A DNA stretch of 64,000 bases from IMCC2047 sp041395865 (lineage in GTDB: Bacteria > Pseudomonadota > Gammaproteobacteria > Pseudomonadales > IMCC2047), in contig JAWKZQ010000001.1 of assembly GCA_041395865.1 (NCBI GenBank), positions 391,303-455,302 on the forward strand. Direction: 5' to 3'. Under the pieces are notes generated by a model, which made no database searches, was not told where the DNA came from, and saw nothing but the letters and a program-made list of their open reading frames with translations. The number at the start of each line of letters is the position of its first letter. The stretch's first letter is position 1. Positions 50,616-60,599 of this stretch are shown here, piece by piece. A program made the translations under genes and the position numbers.

Positions 50616-50978
50616 ATGACTTGTGTATTGATAATTGATGACTCCCCAACAGAAAGCTACGCATACGAAATGATGCTGAAAAAGAAAGGCTATGAAGTCA
50701 TCACGGCAGCAAACGGTGTGGACGGTGTATCAATGGCTAAAAACCGTCAGCCGGACGTCATCCTGATGGATGTTGTTATGCCGGGACTGAATGGATTCCA
50801 GGCTACCCGTCAGCTTACCAAGGCGCAGGATACTTCGCACATCCCGGTGATTATGATCAGTACCAAAGACCAGGAAACAGACCGGGTGTGGGGGCAGCGC
50901 CAGGGAGCCAGCGAGTACCTGGTTAAACCGGTTGCTCAGTCTGCCCTGTTAACGGCAATAGACAAAGTGCTCAACTAG
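50616..50978 (+). CDS. pilH: Pil-Chp response regulator PilH
   Basis: This 120-residue single receiver has IIDDSP as acidic pocket, Asp52 (LMDVVMPGLNG) as acceptor and LVKPVAQS with the conserved Lys. PilH in P. aeruginosa counteracts or balances PilG and is linked with retraction. It lies 48 bases after pilG and 19 bases before pilI. Confidence 0.95.
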   Translation: MTCVLIIDDSPTESYAYEMMLKKKGYEVITAANGVDGVSMAKNRQPDVILMDVVMPGLNGFQATRQLTKAQDTSHIPVIMISTKDQETDRVWGQRQGASEYLVKPVAQSALLTAIDKVLN

Positions 50979-50997
50979 TCGAGCCGGGAGCTTCCAA

Positions 50998-51540
50998 ATG
51001 AGCGAGCAACCACAAAATGACCTGTTTGAGCTGCTGACGGATATTTCCCGTGCGGTACAGGAAAATGCCCTGCCAATGCCTGACGAGCAGGTTCAGGCCG
51101 GGGATTGGCGGGGCATTGGCTTTCGGCTTGGCGGACAAACCTATGTCGCCCCCATGGCGGAGGTTGATGAGGTGCTCACCTTGCCGACCTATACCCGGGT
51201 GCCGGGTGTCAAACCCTGGCTGAATGGTGTGGCCAATATCCGTGGCCGGCTTTTATCGGTGGTGGATTTGGGGCAGATGTTGGGCGGTGCTGCATGTAGC
51301 CGTTCCCCTAAGAGCCGGTTATTAGCCATTCGCAAGGATGATCTTTATAGCGGCGTGGTCGTTGACGAAGTGCTTGGCTTGCAAACCTTTTCCAGCCAGG
51401 AGCAGCAACAAAGTAATGCGGTTGCTCCCGAGGTTGAGCCCTATGTTAAGGGGCGCTTTGAAAAGGGGGATCAGCACTGGACCGTGTTTAGCCTTTATCA
51501 GCTGGTGGATGCGCCAGAGTTCCTGAGCGTTACGGCGTAA
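50998..51540 (+). CDS. pilI: CheW-like adaptor PilI
   Basis: This 180-residue CheW-domain protein links the receptor PilJ with the kinase ChpA. The domain covers about residues 35-175, with FRLGGQTYVAPMAEVDEVL, PGVKPWLNGVANIRGRLLSVVDL and VVDEVLGL. GGGAG precedes the ATG. Confidence 0.94.
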   Translation: MSEQPQNDLFELLTDISRAVQENALPMPDEQVQAGDWRGIGFRLGGQTYVAPMAEVDEVLTLPTYTRVPGVKPWLNGVANIRGRLLSVVDLGQMLGGAACSRSPKSRLLAIRKDDLYSGVVVDEVLGLQTFSSQEQQQSNAVAPEVEPYVKGRFEKGDQHWTVFSLYQLVDAPEFLSVTA

Positions 51541-51585
51541 ATATGTTTTTGGCCCTGGGCGGGCTGCAATGTTAGGGAGTTAGCA

Positions 51586-53721
51586 ATGAATCAGTTAAAT
51601 TCAACTTCAGTCAACCGACGCGGTGTGATTGCCCTCGTGGTGGTTCTCGTGTTGGGGCTGACGGGCTTTATGATCTGGTTGGCCTCATCCGGGACTAAGT
51701 CCGGAGAGGGCGATTACCTTTCCCAGGTTGATGACCTGCAGGTGTTTTCCCAGCAAATCGCCCGCCATGCGAGTGAAGCGTCAGCCAGTAACGTAGCCGC
51801 TTTCGGCGAGCTGGCGTCGGCGACAGACCGTTTTGGCAACGTTTTTTCCCGTTTATCCGAAGCCGCTCAATCCTCCGGTTTTCCGGTGGCCGTTAAGCGT
51901 GTTGATGCCGAACTGGAGGCTGTTGAGTCGGTTTGGAGCAAAATGGCTGTCGAGGCGCAAACCCTGACTGCGTCCCAGTCGGCAGTAATCGAGGTGGCGC
52001 AGCGCGCTGAAAGTGCTGCCGCTGATTTGCAGTTGCTGCAGCAGGCTTACCTGGAATCCAGTGACGTGCTGGTTAGTAATGGCGCGCCGGTAAGCCAAGT
52101 GGCGCAAATCAACCAGCAGGCATGGCTGGCAGAGCGTGCGCTTAACGATTTGCAAAGGCTGGTCGATGGCAAGGATGTCGAACGTGCCGTTGCAGAATTC
52201 ACGGCCAACGCTGGCAAACTGGTGACTCTGCACAATGGCATGCGTAACGGAGATATTGAAGCCGGTATCAGCCGGATTCGCTATCGCGAGGTGACTGATA
52301 TCCTGGAGCAATCCCAGCCGCAGGCTCAAAACCTGCAGGAGAGTGCGGACGTTATTGCAAGATTGGCCGGTGAGCGTGCGGCGGCATCCGAGGCCGCCGC
52401 AGAACTGGTGGCGTCAGCGGGTGGTCTGCAGCAGGCTGCCGCTGTCTTAAGTGATGGTCTTGACCAGCTGTTCACGGAGCAGCTTTATGCCCGTTTGGCC
52501 GTGGCGTTAATTATCTTGGCTGTGATCGCGTTTATTGTTTATCGCCGAATTGATGTACGACTCAAGAAACAATCGGAAGCCAATGCGAACAACCAGGAAG
52601 CGATTTTGCGACTGCTGGACGAACTGGCTGACCTGGCGGATGGTGACCTGACGGTAAATGCGACGGTAACGGAGGATTTCACCGGGGCTATCGCCGACTC
52701 GATCAACTATGCGATCGACCAGCTGCGCAGCCTGGTAGTTTCGATCAACAGTAACTCTGTGCAGGTGGCCCAGGCCGCGGAGGAAACCCGGTCAACGGCG
52801 AACTACCTGTCCGAAGCGTCCGCCAGCCAGGCTGAAGCGATTACCAAGGCTACGGGTTCGATTAATGAGATTGTAAGCTCCATGGACGAAGTGGCAGGTA
52901 ACGCGGACCAGTCTTCCAAGGTGGCGAGTAACTCGGTGGAAATCGCGAACAAGGGTGCCGGGGCGGTGCAGAATACTATCCACGGTATGGATAAAATTCG
53001 CGAACAGATTCAGAAAACCTCCAAGCAGATCAAGCGCCTGGGTGAAAGCTCCCAGGAGATTGGTGACATCGTGTCCCTGATTAACGATATTGCCGACCAG
53101 ACTAATATCCTGTCGCTGAATGCTGCGATTCAGGCATCGATGGCCGGTGATGCCGGGCGGGGCTTTGCGGTGGTTGCCGATGAGGTGCAACGTCTTGCGG
53201 AACGCTCTGGTGCGGCAACCAAACAGATTGAGGTGCTGGTTAAAACCATTCAGGCTGATACCAACGAAGCGGTAATTTCAATGGAGAAAACCACGGCAGA
53301 GGTGGTCCAGGGTGCTCGACTTGCCCAGGATGCCGGTGTTGCCCTGGAGGAAATTGAAGAGGTATCCAACAGCTTGGCGAAACTGATTCAGGACATTTCC
53401 GATGCGGCGGGCCAGCAGTCCAAAGCGGCGGTGGAAATTTCCAATACCATGGGCTTGATTCAGGAAATTACCAGTCAGACCTCTGCGGGTACACAGGAAA
53501 CGGCCAGCTCCATTGGTAACCTGGCTAACCTGGCAAATGAAATGCGTAACTCTGTATCCGGCTTTACTTTGCCGGGCGATGAGCCGATACAGGTCCAAGC
53601 GCCAGCAGTTGATGTTGATAACAGCGTAGAGGACGATGCGGCGGCTGATAGCCCTGCGGAGGAGGGCGATGGCAATAAGGCCCCGGGCGATCAGGACGAT
53701 AAACAGGCTTCTGCGGCCTGA
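51586..53721 (+). CDS. pilJ: Methyl-accepting chemotaxis-like receptor PilJ
   Basis: This 711-residue protein has TM1 at about 12-34, a mostly helical periplasmic region, TM2 at about 301-322, HAMP, and a cytoplasmic signalling coiled coil with the hairpin tip around DIADQTNILSLNAAIQAS. The periplasmic part carries a PilJ-type four-helix pattern. The C-terminal tail (about 665-711) is highly acidic and low in complexity. In P. aeruginosa PilJ senses pilus or surface state and, in some reports, host-derived cues. No methyltransferase gene (pilK) follows, unlike in Pseudomonas. Confidence 0.95.
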   Translation: MNQLNSTSVNRRGVIALVVVLVLGLTGFMIWLASSGTKSGEGDYLSQVDDLQVFSQQIARHASEASASNVAAFGELASATDRFGNVFSRLSEAAQSSGFPVAVKRVDAELEAVESVWSKMAVEAQTLTASQSAVIEVAQRAESAAADLQLLQQAYLESSDVLVSNGAPVSQVAQINQQAWLAERALNDLQRLVDGKDVERAVAEFTANAGKLVTLHNGMRNGDIEAGISRIRYREVTDILEQSQPQAQNLQESADVIARLAGERAAASEAAAELVASAGGLQQAAAVLSDGLDQLFTEQLYARLAVALIILAVIAFIVYRRIDVRLKKQSEANANNQEAILRLLDELADLADGDLTVNATVTEDFTGAIADSINYAIDQLRSLVVSINSNSVQVAQAAEETRSTANYLSEASASQAEAITKATGSINEIVSSMDEVAGNADQSSKVASNSVEIANKGAGAVQNTIHGMDKIREQIQKTSKQIKRLGESSQEIGDIVSLINDIADQTNILSLNAAIQASMAGDAGRGFAVVADEVQRLAERSGAATKQIEVLVKTIQADTNEAVISMEKTTAEVVQGARLAQDAGVALEEIEEVSNSLAKLIQDISDAAGQQSKAAVEISNTMGLIQEITSQTSAGTQETASSIGNLANLANEMRNSVSGFTLPGDEPIQVQAPAVDVDNSVEDDAAADSPAEEGDGNKAPGDQDDKQASAA

Positions 53722-53812
53722 ACGTGAAGAAGTGACCCGATGGCGCAATCGGATCTGTAATCGTAATGTGGTCGATGCTTGAAGGCCGACCCGAGTTGAA
53801 AACGGAGTCACT

Positions 53813-56800
53813 ATGGGTGAATCCCATGATTTTATGAACCTTGATTGGGTTCAGGCCGATATTGAACAGTCATTGCATCTGGCCCAGGAAGCGCTGGAAG
53901 CTTACCTGGAAGATGCGGTGCCCATGCACTTGCAGAACAGTTTTGATGCGGTTCACCAGGTACATGGATCCTTGCAAATGGCTGGCGTGCCGGGAGCGGT
54001 TATGCTTGCCGAGCAGGTTGAAGCCTTGCTCAAGGGCATGCTGGATAATGACATATCCGATCGTGACGAAGCCTGCAATGCATTGGCGCAGGCGCTGGTT
54101 TATTTGCCGGCCTATTTAAACCGGGTCAGGAAGGAAGAGCAGGATTCTCCCGCCCTGCTGCATACGGTGCTGAACGATGTGCGGAAAGCGCTGGGTAAAG
54201 AGCCGGTTGACGAGCTGCTGCTATTTAATCCTGACATTGGCGAGCCTCGCGAACGCGCTTCGGCGGAAGTGAAATCCCGTTTTGATGCGGTTCCCCAGGC
54301 TGAGTTGAGAAAGCTGCGTCAAGTCTACCAGTTTGCGTTGATCGGCCTGATTCGCCGGGAAGATATTCGCGTCAACACGGCCCGACTATCCAATGTGCTG
54401 GCTCGTTTGCAGCAGGTTTGCCAGGACGCGCCCATCAACCAGCTCTGGGAAGTGGCAACGGCCTATATCGAAAGCCTGCTGGTGGAAGGTACCGAGCTGA
54501 ATGCCAAGAGTCTCGATCTGCTACGCAGCCTGGAACGTGAAATTAAGGAATTTATCCGTGCCGGCGTCTTTGCGCTGGATCGCCAGGCGCATCCCGAGCT
54601 GTTAAAGAGCATGCTCTATTATGTGGCCAAAAGCAGTCAATCCGGGCCGCATATCCAGTCTATTCACCAGGCGTATGAGTTGGGACGTTACGAGCTTGGC
54701 GACGCCTACGGCAAAAAAGTCAGCCTGCTGGCAGGCCCTGATCCGGAAACCTTCCGGATGGTGGCAGCGGCCCTGAACGAAGAACTGGAACGTATTAAAG
54801 ACAGTATTGATCTTTATGTGCGCAGTAGCGAAAAGTCTCCAGCCAGTTTGCAGGGGCTGTTGCCGGGGCTGCAGCAGATCGCCAGTACCCTGGTGATGTT
54901 GAATCTTGAGGCCCCCCGTGTGGTGGTCCAGGAGCAAATCGATAACTTGGGGAACAAGCTTGAGTCGGGCGTTGAGCTGTCCGATAACCTGTTGCTGCAG
55001 GCGGCGGAAGCGCTACTGTTTGTTGAAGCAGAGCTGGAAAGCCTCATGGGCCGGGTGCAGGGGGTTGATCAGGAGGCGCCTAATGCCTTGGTGGGAGCCG
55101 CTGCCGAGGTCGTGATTGCCGAGAGCCTGAGCAGCCTGCGCAAGGCCAAGGACAAAATTCATGAGTTCCTGGCCAGCAATGACGATTTCAGTATGCTGGA
55201 AGCCGTGCCGACTATGCTGAGAAGCGCCTATGGCGGCTTGGCAATGTTGTCCCTGTCGACACCGGCGCAGCTGGTGCTGTCGGCTTCACAATACGTGGAA
55301 GACGATATGCTGGCCCAGCAACAGGTGCCTGACGAAGCGTCCATCGAAGCGCTTGCCGAGGTTATGGCCAGCGTTGAATTTTGCCTGGAAGGCGCCGCCT
55401 CCCGGCAACCTATTAATGAGCCTATCCTGGCGCGTGCGAAAGTCCAGATTGCCAAGTTGGGCTATCCGATTGAGCAGGTTGAGGGTATTGACAGTGACGC
55501 GGCTGATGAAGGCGCTTCAGTCAGTGAATTGGCGTTGCCTGCCGGCGGCTATGGCGAGTTTGACTGGGGTGTTGGCGAAGGCGATTCGGCGATACTAGGC
55601 GATGAAAATCAGGCCGTCGCGGAAACTGACGTAAGCAGCGCTGACGAAAGTCCGGCAGCAGATGTTGATGTTGAGCCTGAAGCGTTATCCGTTCAAGAGA
55701 TTGCTCCTGAGAGTCCGCTGGCGGAGGCGATCGCGGAGCCGGAAACCGATTCGACCGATCAGGTGTATGCGTTTGACGCTTTCCCTGGGGAGTCTTCGGT
55801 GGCTGCTGACCAGGATGTCTCAAGCCTGGCAGATGAGCAACAGGATGAAACGCAGACGTTTGCCGAAGAAAGCGATTCGCCGTTTGAAGCAAGTGTTGCC
55901 GAGCCGGATGATTTCGAAGAGGACTCAGTCACGGAGGTCTCTGGCGTTGATGTTGGAGTCAGTCCTGTTGCTCTCGCAGACGATGATGACGACGACCTGA
56001 TTGACGAAGAGATTCTGGAAATTTTTACCGAGGAAGCTCGGGAAGTTTTTGCTGAAATTGAAACCCACTGGCCCGCTTATGCCGAAGATTACAATAATAC
56101 TGAAGCGCTGACTGAAACGCGCCGCGCCTTCCATACCCTTAAGGGAAGCGGCCGTATGGTTAAGGCGGATTACATTTCTGAACTGGCATGGTCAATTGAA
56201 AACCTGCTCAACCGGGTCATCGATGGTGAAGTGGTCCCGAGTCCGGCATTGTGCGATCTGGTTAATGAAATACGTCCGGCGTTGCCAACGCTGTTAGCTC
56301 ACTTTGAGGCGGGAACTCAACCGGAACTTGATGTGGATGCTTGGCGTCAGCAGGCTGATCGCTTGATTACCGGAGAAGCGATCGCAGAAACAGAAACCGA
56401 TGCTCAAGTAGCGCAGGATGACGCGAACCCGGTTTCGGTAGATGAGGTTGAACTGTCGGAAACATTTGAGGAAGCGGGTGAGCCACTTTCTCTGGATGAG
56501 CAAACCGATAGTGTCGACACGGCAGATTCTGGGTTGGAGGAAGAGGCCGTTTCCTTTGGCGACGACCTTGAGTCTGAGCAAGATCAGGACATTCAGCTTT
56601 ACGAATTGTTTGTTAAAGAATCCGAGCAGCATCTTGCGACGCTTGATGCCTTTTTAACACAGGCCGAGTCGGAGCCCGAAAGCGCTCAGTTAAGTGATGA
56701 GCTGTACCGTGCTTTGCATACCCTCAAGGGTAGCGCCAATATGTCATCCCTGCCTGCTTTCGCCAGCATTGCATCGCCCCTGGAGAAGCTGGTATTGATT

Positions 56801-59800
56801 CTGTTGAATGCCGGCCGTTCTGCAGATGCCGAGGTGGTCAGCGTCTTACGCGCCGGCCACAGCCTGATGAGCGGCGGTCTGGCACTGTTGCCGGAGCACC
56901 CTGAAGCCGACATTGAGGGAGCTGAAGCTTTCGTCGCTGATGCGGAAGCACTGCTGAAGCGTTGTGCCGTGCGAAGCGAACAGGCTGACGAATTGCCGGT
57001 TTCGCCACCTCACGCTTTCATTCAGGCTCATGTCGATAGCATCTGTAATGTCGCCGATGACTATGACAGCTGGCGCCAACAGCCGGATACGCAAAGCCAT
57101 TTACTGCCTCAGATGCGGGCCGGTATCAGCGGTTTGCTGGCGGCGGGCGCAGATAGCGAAATTCCGGAAGCGCTGTCGTTGCTGTTTGCGATCGCTACCG
57201 CGCTGGAGCAGATTGAAAACGGAGAGGCTTTACCCGATGCCGCGGTTTTATCTGCTCTGGATGCGGTTAATGAAGGCCTGATTACCGTCTTTGATCAAAT
57301 TGCTGCCAGTGAATCTGTTAGCGAACCCTCTGAGCTGATTGAACAGTTACAGTCTGCACTGGCTACCCCTGAGCTGGAGTGCCCTTCCCAAGCGGCTACG
57401 CCTGTCCTGCACGCGGAGGCGGAAAGCCTTCCAGAACCGGAAGTCGCCGAGGTTGTCGGTTACCCGGATGTCATGGCTGAAGAGCCCGATGCGGAGCTGA
57501 TTGAAATCTTCCTGGAAGAGGCGGATGAAATCCTCGAGCAGGCATCGGTTGCCAAGCAACGCTGGATAGACGATGCCAATGACGGAAGTGCCCTGGATGA
57601 ATTGCAGCGCTGCCTGCATACCCTCAAGGGCGGCGCCCGTATGGCGGGCATTGTAGCGATCGGTGATTTAAGCCATGAGCTGGAATCGCTTTACGAGAAT
57701 ATCGCGGAAGGGCATTTACCCCTGACGCAGGATCTTTACCAGGTTGTGCATGCGTGCGACGACCGCATTATGGATATGCTGTCGGAACTGCGGAGCAAAC
57801 TGCACTGTCAGAGCGCCGATGAGTTGATTGAAAGCGTTCGCTTGTTCCGTGAATCCGGCGGCTTGCAAGGCGAGACGGGATACCTGTCCGAGGCGGCCGA
57901 TAATAGCGGATTTGTCGAGCAGGCTGGGCCTCTGCTGGAAAAACTGGCCGGACAAATTCAACAGGCGGGTGCTGAAGGTGTGGATAAACCGCAACTGCAT
58001 GAGTCGATAAGAGGGCATCTGGAGTCATTCCAGAGCGTGGCCTACGAAGCTGGCGTCAATGAAGCCGGCGATCTGTGCCAGATTTTCCTCGAAGTGCTGG
58101 CGTCCGTTGAACCCGAGGAGCTTGCAGAGCAACAGGTGCAGGCGGATCTTGCTGACTGGCTGGAACGTATTACCACCAGTTATCAGGAGGCGCGGCAAGC
58201 GGAGACAGAGGAAAGGGCGGTTTCAGCAACTCCGGCTGTTATTGAGTCGCTGCCAATGCGGCCGGATGCCGAACGCAAACCGGCCCAGGACAATGTGCGT
58301 GTCTCGGCTGCGCTGCTGGAGCATTTGGTTGATTTGGCGGGTGAAACCAGTGTGTCTCGATCCCGTGTTGAGCAACAGGTCAGCCGTTACGGCTATGCGA
58401 TCGATGAGGTGGGGTCAACGGTTGAACGTTTGCGCGAACAGTTGCGCCGGCTGGAAAATGAAACGGAAGCCCAGATCCTGTTCCGTCAGGAGCGCGAAGG
58501 GCCTACCCATGAGGGCTTTGATCCTCTGGAGATGGATCGTTACAGTCGTATTCAGGAGTTGTCACGGGCATTGATGGAGTCGGTATCCGACCTGTTGGAC
58601 CTGAAAGAAACCTTGCGAGACCAGGTGCGTGTCACCGAAAACCTGTTGCTGCAGCAGTCGCGTACCAACACCGAGCTTCATGAGGGATTAATGAAAGCGC
58701 GGATGGTACCTTTCTCCAGGCTGGTGCCGCGTTTGAGACGTATCGTCCGGCAAATCAGCGGGGAGCTGAATAAGTCGGCGGATATGACGTTTAAAAATGC
58801 CGAAGCCGAGCTTGACCGCTCTTTGCTTGAGCACATGACGGCTCCGCTGGAGCACATGCTGCGTAATGCGCTGGATCACGGCATTGAATCTGCCGGACAG
58901 CGTGAGGCGGCGGGTAAACCGGCCGTTGGACAGATTACCCTGAGCCTGTACCGCGATGGCGGCGATATTGTGCTGGAGCTGCAGGACGATGGAGCGGGTA
59001 TCGATATTGGGCGGGTGCGAGCCAAGGCCATTGAAAACGGCCTGATGGCCGGCGATGCGCCGCTAACCGATCATGAAATCCTGCAGTTTATTATGCACCA
59101 GGGATTTAGCACTGCTGAGCAGGTAACGCAGATTTCCGGGCGCGGTGTTGGTATGGATGTGGTGCATAGCGAAATTCGCCAGCTTGGCGGCACAATCAGC
59201 ATCGACTCTGAGCTGGGTAAAGGCACTCGCTTCACCGTGCGCCTGCCTTTTACCGTGTCCATTGCCCGTGCCCTGATGGTTAATGTGGGCGAGGATACAT
59301 TTGCCTTGCCCCTGAGCTCCATTGAAGGTGTTGTGCGCATCAACCCCTACGAGCTTGAGGAGTATTACCGCGAAGACGGGCCGGATTTTGAATATGCCGG
59401 TGTGCGTTACGACCTGCATTACCTGGGAGATTTCCTGGGGCGGGGGCAGAGCTACCAGGTGCAAAGCGGCGTGTTGCCCTTGCCGGTGATCCTGGTACGT
59501 ACCAGTGAGCATGCAATTGCCGTGCAGGTGGATAGTATCAGCGGTAGCCGCGAGGTGGTACTGAAACCGCTGGGCCCTCAGTTTACCGATGTGCCCGGGA
59601 TGTCGGGTGCGACGATCCTGGGCGATGGGCGGGTTGTTCTGATCCTGGATATGGCCTCTATGGTGCGTGAGCATATGGCCAGGGCCGGTATCGAGCTGCT
59701 TGATAAGGTTGTCGACATCAAGCCTGCTCAGGCCGCCACCGATGACCACCTGAGAGTGATGGTGGTTGATGATTCGGTAACCGTGCGTAAAGTGGCTTCA

Positions 59801-60133
59801 CGGCTTCTGGAGCGTCATGGCATGGAGGTTATTCTTGCCAAAGACGGTGTCGAGGCAATGACGAAGCTGCAGGAGGTGGTGCCCAGTATTATGCTGCTCG
59901 ATATTGAAATGCCGCGAATGGACGGTTTCGAGCTGGCTTCGCTGGTGCGCCATGACGAGAACCTGCGCGATGTTCCGATCATCATGATCAGTTCGCGAAC
60001 CGGCGATAAACACCAGGCGAGAGCCCGCGAAATCGGTGTTAACCAGTTCATGGGTAAACCCTTCCAGGAAGCGGATTTGCTTGAAGCCATTGGTGAGCTG
60101 ACGGGCACTGAATTCGAAAGTATCGAGGCTTGA
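53813..60133 (+). CDS. chpA: ChpA, multi-HPt CheA-like hybrid kinase
   Basis: This 2106-residue kinase of the Pil-Chp system starts with a degenerate HPt-like region (VHQVHGSLQMAG, about residue 50) and further helical domains to about 550. An acidic linker leads to three intact HPt domains with His774 (FHTLKGSGRM), His969 (LHTLKGSANM) and His1269 (LHTLKGGARM). A dimerisation segment (about 1495), HATPase (N-box LEHMLRNALDHG, about 1680), a CheW-like domain (about 1818-1955) and a C-terminal receiver with Asp2030 (LLDIEMPRMDG) follow. P. aeruginosa ChpA is longer, with more Xpt domains. GGAG lies before the ATG. Confidence 0.96.
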   Translation: MGESHDFMNLDWVQADIEQSLHLAQEALEAYLEDAVPMHLQNSFDAVHQVHGSLQMAGVPGAVMLAEQVEALLKGMLDNDISDRDEACNALAQALVYLPAYLNRVRKEEQDSPALLHTVLNDVRKALGKEPVDELLLFNPDIGEPRERASAEVKSRFDAVPQAELRKLRQVYQFALIGLIRREDIRVNTARLSNVLARLQQVCQDAPINQLWEVATAYIESLLVEGTELNAKSLDLLRSLEREIKEFIRAGVFALDRQAHPELLKSMLYYVAKSSQSGPHIQSIHQAYELGRYELGDAYGKKVSLLAGPDPETFRMVAAALNEELERIKDSIDLYVRSSEKSPASLQGLLPGLQQIASTLVMLNLEAPRVVVQEQIDNLGNKLESGVELSDNLLLQAAEALLFVEAELESLMGRVQGVDQEAPNALVGAAAEVVIAESLSSLRKAKDKIHEFLASNDDFSMLEAVPTMLRSAYGGLAMLSLSTPAQLVLSASQYVEDDMLAQQQVPDEASIEALAEVMASVEFCLEGAASRQPINEPILARAKVQIAKLGYPIEQVEGIDSDAADEGASVSELALPAGGYGEFDWGVGEGDSAILGDENQAVAETDVSSADESPAADVDVEPEALSVQEIAPESPLAEAIAEPETDSTDQVYAFDAFPGESSVAADQDVSSLADEQQDETQTFAEESDSPFEASVAEPDDFEEDSVTEVSGVDVGVSPVALADDDDDDLIDEEILEIFTEEAREVFAEIETHWPAYAEDYNNTEALTETRRAFHTLKGSGRMVKADYISELAWSIENLLNRVIDGEVVPSPALCDLVNEIRPALPTLLAHFEAGTQPELDVDAWRQQADRLITGEAIAETETDAQVAQDDANPVSVDEVELSETFEEAGEPLSLDEQTDSVDTADSGLEEEAVSFGDDLESEQDQDIQLYELFVKESEQHLATLDAFLTQAESEPESAQLSDELYRALHTLKGSANMSSLPAFASIASPLEKLVLILLNAGRSADAEVVSVLRAGHSLMSGGLALLPEHPEADIEGAEAFVADAEALLKRCAVRSEQADELPVSPPHAFIQAHVDSICNVADDYDSWRQQPDTQSHLLPQMRAGISGLLAAGADSEIPEALSLLFAIATALEQIENGEALPDAAVLSALDAVNEGLITVFDQIAASESVSEPSELIEQLQSALATPELECPSQAATPVLHAEAESLPEPEVAEVVGYPDVMAEEPDAELIEIFLEEADEILEQASVAKQRWIDDANDGSALDELQRCLHTLKGGARMAGIVAIGDLSHELESLYENIAEGHLPLTQDLYQVVHACDDRIMDMLSELRSKLHCQSADELIESVRLFRESGGLQGETGYLSEAADNSGFVEQAGPLLEKLAGQIQQAGAEGVDKPQLHESIRGHLESFQSVAYEAGVNEAGDLCQIFLEVLASVEPEELAEQQVQADLADWLERITTSYQEARQAETEERAVSATPAVIESLPMRPDAERKPAQDNVRVSAALLEHLVDLAGETSVSRSRVEQQVSRYGYAIDEVGSTVERLREQLRRLENETEAQILFRQEREGPTHEGFDPLEMDRYSRIQELSRALMESVSDLLDLKETLRDQVRVTENLLLQQSRTNTELHEGLMKARMVPFSRLVPRLRRIVRQISGELNKSADMTFKNAEAELDRSLLEHMTAPLEHMLRNALDHGIESAGQREAAGKPAVGQITLSLYRDGGDIVLELQDDGAGIDIGRVRAKAIENGLMAGDAPLTDHEILQFIMHQGFSTAEQVTQISGRGVGMDVVHSEIRQLGGTISIDSELGKGTRFTVRLPFTVSIARALMVNVGEDTFALPLSSIEGVVRINPYELEEYYREDGPDFEYAGVRYDLHYLGDFLGRGQSYQVQSGVLPLPVILVRTSEHAIAVQVDSISGSREVVLKPLGPQFTDVPGMSGATILGDGRVVLILDMASMVREHMARAGIELLDKVVDIKPAQAATDDHLRVMVVDDSVTVRKVASRLLERHGMEVILAKDGVEAMTKLQEVVPSIMLLDIEMPRMDGFELASLVRHDENLRDVPIIMISSRTGDKHQARAREIGVNQFMGKPFQEADLLEAIGELTGTEFESIEA

Positions 60134-60138
60134 TTGAT

Positions 60139-60591
60139 ATGACTGACAAGCGACTAGCGACAGCCCTGGTGGCACTGCAGGACCGCAACCTGCTTATTCC
60201 GGGCAATGTGCTGGCGGATATTACCCCGATGGGCGGCTTAATTGTTGAGTCCCACAAAGAGGGGTGGGTGCTGGGCCATAAATACTGGCGGAGCCAGCGC
60301 ATCCCCGTGGTTTGCTTTGAAAACCTTTCCGGTGGAAGCCTGAAAAAACACTCCGAAAAGGCGCGTATTGCTGTTTTCAACCGTGTTAGCAGTAACGACC
60401 GCGTTGGTTTTTGGGGGCTGTTAATACAGGATCAGCCGCAAGTGATGGAGCTGGGCGAAACCGATATTCAAACCGTTGAAGCCCAGCTAAGCGATGTTGA
60501 AATTGCGGCGGTGCAGGTTAAGGGTCAGCAGGCCAATGTGCCGAACCTGGTCTATGTCGAAGAGCGGCTGGCGGTGTTCGGGGGCTTTTAA
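60139..60591 (+). CDS. chpC: CheW-like protein ChpC
   Basis: This protein of about 150 residues with a compact CheW-type fold matches the position of P. aeruginosa ChpC, after chpA. Recognisable parts are LLIPGNVLADITPMGG and a C-terminal region ending LAVFGGF. It may couple other receptors to ChpA. ATG at 60139 has GAGG 10 bases upstream, within the end of chpA; TTG at 60130 is an in-frame alternative. It converges on rsmE with an 8-base gap. Confidence 0.82.
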   Translation: MTDKRLATALVALQDRNLLIPGNVLADITPMGGLIVESHKEGWVLGHKYWRSQRIPVVCFENLSGGSLKKHSEKARIAVFNRVSSNDRVGFWGLLIQDQPQVMELGETDIQTVEAQLSDVEIAAVQVKGQQANVPNLVYVEERLAVFGGF

Positions 60592-60599
60592 GCGCCTTC

